This document shows, one piece after another, positions 7,635-14,691 of a DNA stretch of 33,976 bases. The translations under genes were made by a program, and so were the position numbers. Where the stretch lies: positions 1 through 33,976 of IMG/VR virus record IMGVR_UViG_3300042463_001353; one strand, written 5' to 3'. The notes below the pieces were generated by a model. The model saw only the letters and a list, made by a program, of their open reading frames with translations. It ran no database searches and had not been told where the DNA came from. The DNA is from a virus. The stretch's first letter is position 1. The number at the start of each line of letters is the position of its first letter.

Positions 7635-8479
7635 GCTGCTTTTGCCACCTCCTCGGCGATTGATTGTTTCGCGGCGGTTTTGCCGCGCCTTGCTTCTTTG
7701 ATGACTCGCTGCATGGATTTGATCATAAGCTCCTTCGCTTTCCTCGAAGCGTCTTTCTCGTCACGCTCGGTAAGAAGACGACGAATCCATGGAGTTGTAT
7801 TCTTCATCACAAAGTTGGGATTGGTAGGATTCCCGCTATTGTCATCGACATTCCAGTTGTTGCCGCGCTGGCGCTTAGCGAATGCTGGGATGCCGCGTGC
7901 GCCGTCTCCACTCAGGCCGCCAATCTTGCGCGCGCATTCGGCCCAGCCGCTCTTGGTGTAGCCAATGCGCTTCGCGACTTCATTCACATAACCTTGAATC
8001 CCCGCCTTGCTCATGTTGATTTCTCCTTTTCGGGAGTAGGTCTGACCGGTGCGAGTGCTACGGCGTTCCACATGGGTCTTTTTGACCTGATCTTTTCCGC
8101 TGAGGATTCGGAAGTCATCCTCGCTCTTGATGATCTTGAGTCGATAGAGAATGACCTTGAGGACATCATATCTGCCTGCATTGAAAAGCTGAAGAACGCG
8201 CTGGCGCGTGCTGTTTTCCTCGATTTTTTGGAGACGATCTTCCACATCCTCACGGAGCCGGATCGGCCTGCGGATTTGTTTTTCAAGGTAGAAGGTCGCT
8301 TGCTTCAACCTTGCTGGTCCTGAACCCGGACCTGATGTGAATGGTTGGGTGCGGTTTGCTAACTCGACAGCGCAGATCCTGGCGTGTGCGCGGGTGATTT
8401 CAGCAAGCCCCTTGCCTGTAATGGAGCTGTATGCGTCCATCAGGTCGGAGAGTTTCGTTGCTTCAATCGTCACAGGCAT
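7631..8479 (-). CDS. Hypothetical minor tail protein upstream of the tape measure
   Basis: The protein has 282 residues, basic, with no recognised catalytic motif. The N-terminus (MPVTIEATKLSDLMDAYSSI) and a first helix with SGPGSGPARLKQ are followed by charged helices (LREDVEDRLQKIEEN). The C-terminal half is rich in Lys/Arg (KDASRKAKELMIKSMQR, RRGKTAAKQSIAEEVAK). It overlaps the chaperone frameshift product by 10 bases and the tape measure by ATGA. Co-expression with the tail assembly genes is therefore clear, but its exact role is not. Confidence 0.65.
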   Translation of the reverse strand: MPVTIEATKLSDLMDAYSSITGKGLAEITRAHARICAVELANRTQPFTSGPGSGPARLKQATFYLEKQIRRPIRLREDVEDRLQKIEENSTRQRVLQLFNAGRYDVLKVILYRLKIIKSEDDFRILSGKDQVKKTHVERRSTRTGQTYSRKGEINMSKAGIQGYVNEVAKRIGYTKSGWAECARKIGGLSGDGARGIPAFAKRQRGNNWNVDDNSGNPTNPNFVMKNTTPWIRRLLTERDEKDASRKAKELMIKSMQRVIKEARRGKTAAKQSIAEEVAKAA

Positions 8480-9110
8480 GGCTTTAATTTGTCGAATGCT
8501 TCGTCTATTAAGGACAGCGCGTCAAAATCTGGCCGAGTGTTCACATAGACTCGTTCGATGCCTTTTGAGTTGAGGTCGGCGTCGATGAGCTGAAGGCCTG
8601 CGGAAAATGGCAGTTCTTCCATGATTTCTCGGAAGGCCCAGCCGGTCATGCCAGCGATGTGCTGGACATAGCTGGCAATCCAACTGGGCGAGGCTAGTTT
8701 TTTGATCCGCTCGATCCTGTGCCGGTGCTCGGATGCGCTGCAGTGGTCGTGGCTGCCATGTAGGTCTCGAGCGCCGCGTTCATCTCCAAGGCGATCGGCT
8801 CGAGTTGAGAATGGTGCGAGATGTTCGCATCGATCCACTCGTCGACGGCATCGAGGAACTCGCGGGGGTCATTGACCACGCTGCGGATCGTCGCCTTGTC
8901 CTCGCAGTGCAGGTAGGCGTAAGCCGCGGTCTTCTGCATCATGTCGGAGAACTCACCATCGAAAACCTTGTTTCGTTGCAGCCACGACAGCGAAAGCGCT
9001 GTGACTGGTCGCATGGTGAATTTTGATACCTGCTTTGGGCCTTCGGTGAAGCCGATTTCGCGCAGGACTTCGTCGTCTTTTACTAATTCGTTTTTCGTAT
9101 TTTTTGGCAT
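8470..9110 (-). CDS. Tail assembly chaperone fusion (gpGT-type) made by -1 frameshifting
   Basis: The upstream frame starts at ATG 9110 and ends at TAG 8694-8696. Just before that stop lies A-AAA-AAC, a canonical -1 slippery heptamer in the correct phase (codons TCA AAA AAC TAG). After a -1 slip the ribosome would read AAA AAA CTA GCC and continue for 75 more codons (LASPSWIASYVQHIAGMTGW to DEAFDKLKPCL), giving a product of about 213 residues. The 75-codon segment has no good start of its own and looks like a real coding frame. Known in lambda: gpG and gpGT chaperones bind the tape measure during tail assembly. The position between tail tube and tape measure matches. Confidence 0.85.
8694..9110 (-). 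CDS. Tail assembly chaperone (gpG-type), unshifted product
   Basis: The protein has 138 residues, starting MPKNTKNELVKDDEV at ATG 9110; a longer frame upstream reads through non-protein-like sequence. It is helical and acidic in the middle (MMQKTAAYAYLHCEDK, VVNDPREFLDAVDEWID), which is usual for gpG-like chaperones. It ends in a Thr/Ser/Gly tail (HPSTGTGSSGSKN) where the frameshift site sits. It is the abundant partner of the frameshift fusion; both act in the cytoplasm on the tape measure before tail-tube polymerisation. Confidence 0.8.
   Translation of the reverse strand: MPKNTKNELVKDDEVLREIGFTEGPKQVSKFTMRPVTALSLSWLQRNKVFDGEFSDMMQKTAAYAYLHCEDKATIRSVVNDPREFLDAVDEWIDANISHHSQLEPIALEMNAALETYMAATTTAAHPSTGTGSSGSKN
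8697..8703 (-). promoter_or_regulatory. Programmed -1 ribosomal frameshift site A-AAA-AAC
   Basis: On the minus strand the bases AAAAAAC are phased as A AAA AAC, with the zero-frame stop TAG directly after. This is a textbook X-XXY-YYZ slippery site at the place where tailed phages frameshift between two tail chaperones. Confidence 0.88.
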
Positions 9111-9127
9111 ATTTTTTGGGGTGTGGT

Positions 9128-9523
9128 TCAGAGAAGGGATGCGAACTTCTTCTTCGTCTCTTCCGAGGCGGTTTCGCGGATCGCTATGCGGCGGCCATTG
9201 CGCTCGATGACGACATCGCGCGGCGTGTTGCGGATCAGATCGATGAACTCGTCGCGGTTCTGAAGGACCGCGCGCATGTAGTTGATCGGGTGCTCGGGAT
9301 CGCTCTCGGCGAAAAACTCGGCACGCTTGGTGAACTTCTGGAAAACATCGAAGGCGCTCTCTCCGGTGTGTGGGTGTGAGGCCTTGAACCAAAAGATGGT
9401 GGTCTCGTTGCCGTCGCTGCGGACTTGTCGCGTGACGGGTGCTTCGTGCGGATCAAAACCAAGGGTGGCGAGCGTCGCAGCGAGCTTGAGGTTGCTGGTG
9501 TGGAATAGTTCTGTGTGGTCCAT
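9128..9523 (-). CDS. Hypothetical tail protein between tube and chaperones
   Basis: The protein has 131 residues with a mixed alpha/beta look: FHTSNLKLAATLATLGFDP at the start, a Trp/Phe-rich centre (ETTIFWFKASHPHTGES), and a charged C-terminus (SEETKKKFASLL). No family is recognised. It lies directly after the terminator that follows the tail tube gene and before the chaperones. A tail-assembly or tail-structural role is inferred from position only. Confidence 0.65.
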   Translation of the reverse strand: MDHTELFHTSNLKLAATLATLGFDPHEAPVTRQVRSDGNETTIFWFKASHPHTGESAFDVFQKFTKRAEFFAESDPEHPINYMRAVLQNRDEFIDLIRNTPRDVVIERNGRRIAIRETASEETKKKFASLL

Positions 9524-9530
9524 AATGTGT

Positions 9531-9561
9531 AAAAAAATTGGCTCCCATTAGCCGGGGAGCC
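9531..9561 (-). terminator. Rho-independent terminator after the tail tube gene
   Basis: On the minus strand GGCTCCC, an 8-base loop and GGGAGCC form a perfect 7-bp stem (9555-9561 with 9540-9546). It is followed by AATTTTTTT (A-run 9531-9537 on the plus strand). Confidence 0.85.
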
Positions 9562-9586
9562 GTCGGCGGGTAGAGGCGCGGGGCGC

Positions 9587-9958
9587 TTAGTCGGCCATCG
9601 ATGCGCTGTACTGAGTGGCGCTAACCGAGATGGTCTTGAACTCCCCGGCGGTGGACTTCTCCTGCACCGAGTTGACGATCACGGTGCCGTCTGCGAGGCC
9701 GTACTTGTCGATGTCGTTCGCAAGCGTGAGCAGGTTGCCAACTTGCATCGTCGCGCTGCCGTTCAGCGTGCCTTCGAGGGTGATCTCGGCTTGCTTACCG
9801 GTGATGGCGACGGCGACAACTTCACCTTCCGCGTCGCGAAGCTCCGACTTGTTGGCGGTGACATTGCGCGAAAACGAGCTGAGCAAGATGCCAGTCTCGT
9901 TGGTGATGCCGAACTCCACGGAAGAGACGGACGATGCTTTGTAAATTTGGGCGGGCAT
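9587..9958 (-). CDS. Major tail tube protein
   Basis: The product has 123 residues from ATG 9958 (MPAQIYKASSVSSVEFGI); a GTG start at 9979 would add seven residues. The sequence alternates short beta-strands (VAVAITGKQAEITLEGTLNG, TVIVNSVQEKSTAGEFKTI), which is the usual look of small siphovirus tail tube proteins. It lies after head-tail joining genes and is followed by a strong terminator, as expected for a gene needing high expression. A TTTGACA box and a small hairpin precede it. Identification rests on size, beta pattern and gene order. Confidence 0.7.
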   Translation of the reverse strand: MPAQIYKASSVSSVEFGITNETGILLSSFSRNVTANKSELRDAEGEVVAVAITGKQAEITLEGTLNGSATMQVGNLLTLANDIDKYGLADGTVIVNSVQEKSTAGEFKTISVSATQYSASMAD

Positions 9959-9964
9959 AGGATT

Positions 9965-9994
9965 GTGGGGGTCTCCCACTGCCCGCGTGTCAAA
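9965..9994 (-). promoter_or_regulatory. TTTGACA box and hairpin before the tail tube gene
   Basis: TTTGACA (9988-9994, minus) is followed by GTGGG-AGACC-CCCAC (9965-9979), a 5-bp hairpin directly upstream of ATG 9958. The spacing to the ATG is longer than at the other boxes; to the alternative GTG 9979 it is 8 bases. Confidence 0.45.
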
Positions 9995-10007
9995 TCGCGT
10001 TGCGCGC

Positions 10008-10409
10008 TTAGCTCTCGACCATGCCGAGTGTGAGGTTCACTTGGGACATCCACCGGTCATTGCTCTGCGACTCGTTCCATGTGTTGATGGATGCACCGGC
10101 GCAGGTGATGCCGACGGGGAAAAAACCTGCCATGGCCTCGGCGTCGTTGAGGGTGCCGCGCAGGCTCGCGACAAGGTTGCGGTGATCGGTGAGCGCATCG
10201 GCCATGACGGAGGGCGTGCTGACGATCAGCCGCACGGTGGCGATGTAGAGCGTGGGCGCAGGTGTGTTGATGTCCTCGCAGGCGACCATGATGAGCGGCG
10301 CATCGTTGGGGATTTCTTCATCACTCTGGCCGCAATGAATGGCGATGCCTTCGAAGGCCTCGAGGTCGGCGAGCCAGTCGCGCACGGATTGCTCAATCAA
10401 AAGGTTCAT
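10008..10409 (-). CDS. Minor tail / tail terminator-like protein
   Basis: The protein has 133 residues. The start MNLLIEQSVRDWLADLEAF and the later VRLIVSTPSVMADALTDHRNL match the general pattern of small tail-completion proteins: a helix, then a strand measuring a variable dimension, then a helix. The gene order head-tail joining, this gene, tail tube is that of lambda FII/Z/U/V. It overlaps the preceding gene by ATGA. Family assignment is tentative. Confidence 0.6.
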   Translation of the reverse strand: MNLLIEQSVRDWLADLEAFEGIAIHCGQSDEEIPNDAPLIMVACEDINTPAPTLYIATVRLIVSTPSVMADALTDHRNLVASLRGTLNDAEAMAGFFPVGITCAGASINTWNESQSNDRWMSQVNLTLGMVES

Positions 10410-10735
10410 AGGTTGGAAATTGAGCCAGGGTGAATCGTTACGACATGCTCGCCCGGCGTGCTGATGGCATCGCGGACCTCGGTGATGGTGTACTTGCGAC
10501 CACCAAAGGTGAGTTGCTCGCCGCGTGTGGGTGCGGTGGTGAGGGTGGAAACGAGGAAACGCACGGTGTACTCACCGCCTTGGGCATTGCCGCCAAGCTC
10601 GAGCGAGAGCGAAAGCCGCACGGTGGAAATCACGACCTTGATGTCGGCATTTCGGAAACGAACCGTGACGCCGTGTGCCTCGTTTTGAACTGCCGCCGAT
10701 TTGAGGCGGAAGGCGTTGATCGCGGCAGGGGTCAT
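10406..10735 (-). CDS. Head-tail joining protein candidate
   Basis: The protein has 109 residues. The C-terminal part (RGEQLTFGGRKYTITEVR, PGEHVVTIHPG) resembles the beta-barrel of phage head-closure proteins, where a GxxY.I.EVR strand is common. It is the first gene after the capsid gene and its terminator, in the lambda FII position. The start at ATG 10735 lies 16 bases after a TTTGACA box. The stop overlaps the next start (ATGA). Confidence 0.65.
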   Translation of the reverse strand: MTPAAINAFRLKSAAVQNEAHGVTVRFRNADIKVVISTVRLSLSLELGGNAQGGEYTVRFLVSTLTTAPTRGEQLTFGGRKYTITEVRDAISTPGEHVVTIHPGSISNL

Positions 10736-10758
10736 TCTGAATGCGTGTGCATGTCAAA
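10735..10758 (-). promoter_or_regulatory. TTTGACA box before the head-tail joining gene
   Basis: TTTGACA (10752-10758, minus) directly follows the capsid-gene terminator. ATGC-ACAC-GCAT then forms a short hairpin and the ATG comes 16 bases after the box. A new transcription start would be expected here because of the terminator, but no matching -10 is seen. Confidence 0.5.
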
Positions 10759-10796
10759 AGAAGAACTCCCCACCGACGCTTGGCCGATGGGGAGTT
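10757..10796 (-). terminator. Terminator/attenuator after the major capsid gene
   Basis: Minus-strand stem AACTCCCCA / TGGGGAGTT (10788-10796 with 10764-10772, 9 bp). The interior TCGG/CCGA bases can extend the pairing. It is followed by the pyrimidine tract CTTCTTTT. Confidence 0.75.
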
Positions 10797-10822
10797 GAAC
10801 GCTACCGATGAGAATCCGAACC

Positions 10823-11680
10823 TTAGGCGGACTTGATGATCGCCATGGTGCCGTCGGTGAGGCCTTTGGCTGCGCCGAACATGAGCTCGAGCGAAGCGTT
10901 GACCTGACGGTTGGCGGTCGAGCCCCAGACATTGTATTGCACCGAGAGACCGAGTTGGTCGAGGGTGACAACATCGCTGACTGCGAACTGAGCGCGCACT
11001 GCGTCGTCGATCGCGGGAGCGGCAGCGGCCATCACAAGGGCTTCTGGCGAGCAGCCGAAACCGATCATGTTGGTTTCACCACCGAAGCTCGAGGCGTAGT
11101 GGACACCGTTGTCGAAGCCGTAAGCACCGGCGCCAAGGTTGATGGCGGTCGTGCTGGTCGGGATCAACTGCGAGTAGATCGTCGGGGAAACGACGAGGCC
11201 TTTGCGGGCGCTCTTGCTGATCGCGGCCCATACCTTTGGCAGATCGCCAGAGGTGGCGGTGATGCCGGTGGCAGCCTTCGTCACAGCAGCGGCACCGAAG
11301 TTGGCGACGGTGACCGGAGTGGTGGCGAGCGCCCAGATCTTGTCGGCGAGTGCGTCGAGCGAGATTTGGATCAAGCGCTCAAGGCGGTGGCCGTTTGCCA
11401 ACTCAGCCGCGGTGATCGCGAAAGGTTGGAAGATGTGGTCGAGGGTGACGGTGCCTTTGCCCACGGTGGCGCTGCCGCCGGGCTCAAAGTTGGTCGGGTT
11501 AACAACAGTCGCGCCGGTCGCGGAAACGATCGGGACTTGGATGGTGTCCTTGGCCTTCTTGGCATCCGAGCTGAAGTCGGTGGCGAAAAGGTTAAGGGCG
11601 GCGAGACGGTTGCTGAGAACCGTCTGTGCTTGTTGCGCGATGGAATCGGCAACGAGGGAGGAGTCGAATGTGTTAGGCAT
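10823..11680 (-). CDS. Major capsid protein
   Basis: The protein has 285 residues, starting MPNTFDSSLVADSIAQQA. Its layout is typical of phage coat proteins: an N-terminal helix, then VQIPIV-like strand (DTIQVPIVSATGATVV), a long spine-helix region (ITAAELANGHRLERLIQISL), and a C-terminal strand region (LGLSVQYNVWGSTANRQV). It follows a ClpP-like protease/scaffold and precedes joining genes, and it is flanked by a strong terminator. An HK97-type fold is assumed from the order of genes, not proven. The leader is A/C-rich without a Shine-Dalgarno sequence (CCAACCCCAAACACACCCC). Confidence 0.85.
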   Translation of the reverse strand: MPNTFDSSLVADSIAQQAQTVLSNRLAALNLFATDFSSDAKKAKDTIQVPIVSATGATVVNPTNFEPGGSATVGKGTVTLDHIFQPFAITAAELANGHRLERLIQISLDALADKIWALATTPVTVANFGAAAVTKAATGITATSGDLPKVWAAISKSARKGLVVSPTIYSQLIPTSTTAINLGAGAYGFDNGVHYASSFGGETNMIGFGCSPEALVMAAAAPAIDDAVRAQFAVSDVVTLDQLGLSVQYNVWGSTANRQVNASLELMFGAAKGLTDGTMAIIKSA

Positions 11681-11722
11681 TGCGGGGGTGTGTTTGGGGT
11701 TGGTTTCGTGGTTCTCTCCGGC

Positions 11723-12238
11723 TCACGCCTTCGAAAGGGATGCGCGGTGTTTCCAGATCGCGGCCTTGTGCGACTCGAAGAGCGCGGATGCGGCTTTGCG
11801 GTCGCCTGCCTCAACGGCGGCGAGGTACTCGGCGACTGGGTCGCTCACTTCTGGCGCGGAATTTTCGATCACCGGCACGACGCGTGCGGCGGCGAGGCCA
11901 AGCGAACGCTCGAGGCTCGCGAGTGCGCTGCGCTCGGCATCGAGCTCGGCTTTGACTGCGGTCAGTTCGCTCTCGGCTTTTTCAGCGCGGGCGAGGATCG
12001 CGTTGTACTTCGCGGCGATCGCGTCGGCGTGTGGCACGGATGCGACCGGCACTTCCGGCGCAGGTGCTTCTTCTTCTTGAACTTCTTCTTCGGTAGCTTC
12101 GGGGGCGGCTTCGATGATCTCTTCGAGAGATGCGGAAGGAGTGACTTCGGCGGCCTGCTCTTCAGCGGCCTGCTCTTCGGTGGCTTCGATCACGACCTCT
12201 TCGTCGATCTCGGCAGCGGCTTCGAGTTGTGGGTCCAT
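11723..12238 (-). CDS. Nested in-frame scaffold protein (internal start in the protease gene)
   Basis: ATG 12238 is in frame with the protease gene (residue 207). It begins MDPQLEAAAEIDEEVVIEA, exactly where the protease domain ends and the acidic coiled-coil scaffold begins; it would give 171 residues. Fifteen bases upstream is a TTTGACA box (12254-12260), the same element that precedes other late starts, and GGTCC/GGACC form a hairpin around the ATG. This is the lambda C/Nu3 arrangement, where scaffold is made independently in excess. The internal start is an inference from the shared element and domain border. Confidence 0.6.
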   Translation of the reverse strand: MDPQLEAAAEIDEEVVIEATEEQAAEEQAAEVTPSASLEEIIEAAPEATEEEVQEEEAPAPEVPVASVPHADAIAAKYNAILARAEKAESELTAVKAELDAERSALASLERSLGLAAARVVPVIENSAPEVSDPVAEYLAAVEAGDRKAASALFESHKAAIWKHRASLSKA

Positions 12239-12856
12239 ATCCACGGACCGCGCTGTCAAATCGGATGGTGCGTTTCGGAACTTTCCAAGGCGTGAGAACT
12301 TGTTGGCGCTCGCGGCGATCGCGAGTGAGTCGGTGACTTCATCGACGAAGCCAGCGGCCTGCGCTTCTTCGGCGGAGAACCATGTCTCGGCATCCATCCA
12401 CGCGGCGATCTGCTCAGGCTCTTGACCGCTCTTCGCGGCGTAGGCGGCAATCATGCCTTCGCGGATTTTCTCGAGCAGCGCGGCTTGATCGCGCATCTCG
12501 TCGGCATCGCCCATCGCGACGCCCCACGGGTTGTGGATCATGTAGAATCCATTCGCCGCCATCTTGACCGGAGCGCCGGCGAGGCTGATGACGGTGGCCA
12601 TCGAGGCAGCTAGGCCTTCGATCTGGACGGTGACGCCGCCGGGGTGACGCTTGAGCGCGTTGAAGATCGCATTGCCATCGAAGACTTCGCCGCCGGGGCT
12701 GTGGATCTTGAGGACGATTTCGTGATCGGCAGGGACTCGCTTGAGGTCGCCGATGAACTGCTTGGCCGAGACGCCGTAATAACCGATCTCGTCGAAGATG
12801 GAGATTTCGGTTTGGCGAACTTCAGCGCGGGCAGATAGGGCATACCAGGTCTTCAC
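11723..12856 (-). CDS. ClpP/S14-S49-like head maturation protease fused to scaffold
   Basis: The protein has 377 residues. Residues 1-180 are a ClpP-like protease: KIHSPGGEVFDG (50-61), nucleophile Ser85 in GLAASMATVI, His108 in MIHNPWG, and an acidic residue in WMDAETWFSAEEAQAAGFVD (155-172). Residues 207-377 are a separate, very acidic helical region (EEVVIEATEEQAAEEQAAE) followed by a coiled coil (ARAEKAESELTAVKAELDAE), which looks like scaffold. Start GTG 12856 lies at the end of a 6-bp hairpin and 13 bases after a TTTGACA box. In lambda the same arrangement, protease C with nested scaffold Nu3, makes procapsids; the protease is expected to remove scaffold during maturation. Confidence 0.88.
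   Translation of the reverse strand: MKTWYALSARAEVRQTEISIFDEIGYYGVSAKQFIGDLKRVPADHEIVLKIHSPGGEVFDGNAIFNALKRHPGGVTVQIEGLAASMATVISLAGAPVKMAANGFYMIHNPWGVAMGDADEMRDQAALLEKIREGMIAAYAAKSGQEPEQIAAWMDAETWFSAEEAQAAGFVDEVTDSLAIAASANKFSRLGKFRNAPSDLTARSVDMDPQLEAAAEIDEEVVIEATEEQAAEEQAAEVTPSASLEEIIEAAPEATEEEVQEEEAPAPEVPVASVPHADAIAAKYNAILARAEKAESELTAVKAELDAERSALASLERSLGLAAARVVPVIENSAPEVSDPVAEYLAAVEAGDRKAASALFESHKAAIWKHRASLSKA
12232..12260 (-). promoter_or_regulatory. TTTGACA box inside the protease gene, before the nested scaffold start
   Basis: TTTGACA at 12254-12260 (minus), 15 bases to ATG 12238. GGTCC (12245-12249 on the minus strand) pairs with GGACC (12232-12236). It is the only strict copy inside a long gene, and it falls on a domain boundary. 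Confidence 0.5.
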
Positions 12857-12876
12857 GCCGCAGCGGGCGTGTCAAA
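12854..12876 (-). promoter_or_regulatory. TTTGACA box and hairpin before the protease gene
   Basis: TTTGACA (12870-12876, minus) is followed by CACGCC-CGCTGC-GGCGTG, a perfect 6-bp hairpin (12854-12871). Its last three bases are the GTG start codon at 12856. Confidence 0.5.
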
Positions 12877-12879
12877 ATT

Positions 12880-14304
12880 TCAGACGGTGCCTTGGCTTGG
12901 GAAAACCTCGCCAACCTCTAGCCCGAGTTGATCGCACTTCGCTTTCCGGCGAAGGTAGGTTTGCAGGATGTCGTCCTCCTCGGCTTCGGCATCGAGGCCG
13001 TGGAGGTTGCAGTAGCGTTCCCAGCTCATGTAGCCCTTGTCCATCAAGTCGCTGTACAGGCGGCCATCGCGTCCGTTGTCGACCGTGATCTTTTTCGGCG
13101 GGATGAACTCACACCTCCACCAATCGTCGCCGGGGTATGGCAGGCGACCGGCTTGGATTTCTTGGTAAATCCAGAACTTCCAGAATGGTCGGCAGAATTG
13201 GTCGACCAGCATTTGTTGCAGGCGCTCGAGGAAATTCTGCGCGACTTCGAGCAGACCGCGAAACTCGGTGCCACTCGCGCCGACGAAGATCATCAGTGCC
13301 TCGGGTGGCAGGCCGATGCCGCGCGCGACTTCGGAAATCACATAGCGGACGAACGGCTCGAACGATTGCCCTGGGTGTTCGTTTTTGAAACTTTGGATCG
13401 ACTCGCCGGGCTTGAGCTTGGGGATTAAGGTGCCGTTGTAGAGGCGCTCGGTGCTGAGGTCTTCGCCTTCGCTGTTGGTGATCTTTGCGCCGAGGCCGAT
13501 CTTGGCCGCTTCGTTGCTGGTGATCGAAAAGCCGATCTGCGCGCCTGCTTTGAATGCGCCCTTGGTGTAGGAGAGAATCTCTGAGAGGTCTTGCAGGTTG
13601 ATCGCTGCGTTGTGCAGCCATGACGCGCCGCGTGGGTAGCCTGCCCGGCGGATGTGGCGGAAGTGGAGCATGTCCTGCGCTGGGACATCGGTGTACTTGC
13701 CATTCGCTCGGTCGGTGATGACGCGGTAGGATAAGGGTGCGCCGAACTGGTCGAGAAGCACGCCATCGAATGAGCGGTCGGATGAATCGGCGGTTGAGCC
13801 GACTGCCTCGCCGCCAATGAAGCGGACGCGTGCGCCGCCGGTCTGGGTGGTGAGGAACTGCGCGAAGAAGTCGCCATCGCAGGCGACTTGACGGAGGATG
13901 AGGCTTTGCGCGCCGTAGAAGTTGACTTGAGATGACGCATCGAATGCCCATGCCTCAGCGCAGGCGCGATCCTCGAAAGCGCGCTCGGCAAGGCGGTTCC
14001 ACTCGGCATTCGCGGTGCGGGCCTTGGGGACGATGCCGGTGCCGACGGCACGCTGGGCAAGGTGCTCGATGAGGTATGCCGCGACGCCGACATTGTTGTA
14101 CAGCCAGCGGGCTTTCTTGAGTAGCTCGAGGCGAGTCTGGGCGGGGAGCTCGCGGCGGGGTTCGACGGTGTTGAGGATGACGAGACCGCGATTGATGGAG
14201 TGCTCGGCTGCTTCAAAGGCAGCTGCCTTGGGCGTGGCGTTTTTCTTCGGGCGTCCGGCTCCGGCGCGCTTGCCGCCACGATTTGATTTTTTGATTTCGC
14301 TCAC
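12880..14304 (-). CDS. Portal protein, lambda gpB-type
   Basis: The product has 474 residues from GTG 14304, which lies 14 bases after a TTTGACA box; an ATG at 14370 would add 22 residues overlapping the upstream gene. The N-terminus is basic (KKSNRGGKRAGAGRPKKN), followed by the portal core: ARWLYNNVGVAAYLIEH, LILRQVACDGDFFAQFL, DMLHFRHIRRAGYPRG, and EVARGIGLPPEALM. The last two blocks are characteristic of lambda-family portals. The C-terminal part contains WWRCEFIPPKKITVDNGRDG and the helix MSWERYCNLHGLDAEAEEDD. It forms the dodecameric DNA channel at one capsid vertex. It sits between terminase and protease genes, as expected. Confidence 0.92.
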   Translation of the reverse strand: MSEIKKSNRGGKRAGAGRPKKNATPKAAAFEAAEHSINRGLVILNTVEPRRELPAQTRLELLKKARWLYNNVGVAAYLIEHLAQRAVGTGIVPKARTANAEWNRLAERAFEDRACAEAWAFDASSQVNFYGAQSLILRQVACDGDFFAQFLTTQTGGARVRFIGGEAVGSTADSSDRSFDGVLLDQFGAPLSYRVITDRANGKYTDVPAQDMLHFRHIRRAGYPRGASWLHNAAINLQDLSEILSYTKGAFKAGAQIGFSITSNEAAKIGLGAKITNSEGEDLSTERLYNGTLIPKLKPGESIQSFKNEHPGQSFEPFVRYVISEVARGIGLPPEALMIFVGASGTEFRGLLEVAQNFLERLQQMLVDQFCRPFWKFWIYQEIQAGRLPYPGDDWWRCEFIPPKKITVDNGRDGRLYSDLMDKGYMSWERYCNLHGLDAEAEEDDILQTYLRRKAKCDQLGLEVGEVFPSQGTV

Positions 14305-14325
14305 GATTGATTTCGGGGTGTCAAA
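14302..14325 (-). promoter_or_regulatory. TTTGACA box before the portal gene
   Basis: TTTGACA at 14319-14325 (minus), then 14 bases to GTG 14304. Only weak pairing (CGA/TCG) is possible before the start. The box supports GTG 14304 over the upstream ATG. Confidence 0.45.
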
Positions 14326-14326
14326 A

Positions 14327-14602
14327 TCAAAGCGGTGACGAGTAGCGCGAGCGGTCGATGATCGCGGCAAGCTGACGCTCGCGGCCTCCGTCGGTGAGTA
14401 GTTCTTCGATCGCTTGGAGTAGTAGCCACTTGGGGAAACTCACCTGCCCGGACGAGCTTGAGCCCTCGGTGCCGATGCTGGTGATGACGACTTCCTCGGT
14501 GGCGCTGGAAAAGACGGTGTCGGCCAAGGCCTCGAGCTCTTCGTTGGTCTTGGTCCGGCGAAGGTAGGACTTCACGCCGCTGATTTTCATGGATTCGCTC
14601 AC
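14327..14602 (-). CDS. Small protein in the gpW (head-tail connector) position
   Basis: The protein has 91 residues from GTG 14602 (MSESMKISGVKSYLRRTKT); ATG 14590 is an alternative. It contains helices TNEELEALADTVF and FPKWLLLQAIEELLTDGGRE around a Ser/Gly-rich turn. Lambda has gpW between terminase and portal; this gene has the same position and similar size, but I do not recognise the sequence. It follows the terminase terminator and a TTTGACA box 13 bases before the GTG. Confidence 0.65.
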   Translation of the reverse strand: MSESMKISGVKSYLRRTKTNEELEALADTVFSSATEEVVITSIGTEGSSSSGQVSFPKWLLLQAIEELLTDGGRERQLAAIIDRSRYSSPL

Positions 14603-14622
14603 GCCGACGGGCGGGTGTCAAA
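14600..14622 (-). promoter_or_regulatory. TTTGACA box and hairpin before the gpW-position gene
   Basis: TTTGACA (14616-14622, minus), then CAC-CC-GCC-CGTC-GGC-GTG. CAC/GTG and GCC/GGC pair with a 2-base bulge and the final GTG is the start codon. It lies just downstream of the terminase terminator. Confidence 0.5.
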
Positions 14623-14629
14623 ATGGCAT

Positions 14630-14660
14630 AAAAAACCCACCGGCGTTTCCGCGTGGTGGG
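14630..14660 (-). terminator. Rho-independent terminator after the large terminase gene
   Basis: Minus strand: CCCACC (complement of 14655-14660), a loop with CGCG-GAAA-CGC inner pairing, GGTGGG (complement of 14636-14641), then TTTTTT (A-run 14630-14635). It lies 32 bases after the terminase stop. Confidence 0.85.
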
Positions 14661-14691
14661 TGGTGGGTTTCCGAAATGATATGCAGTCCGA

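Noticed and set aside
7110-7961. Plus-strand open frame opposite tape measure and minor tail gene
   Set aside because: Antisense to two coupled tail genes; no recognisable protein features.
10808-12295. Plus-strand open frame of 495 codons opposite capsid and protease genes
   Set aside because: It is antisense to two well-supported genes; composition is Gly/Arg/Asp-rich as expected from the complement of GC-rich codons, and no domain is visible.
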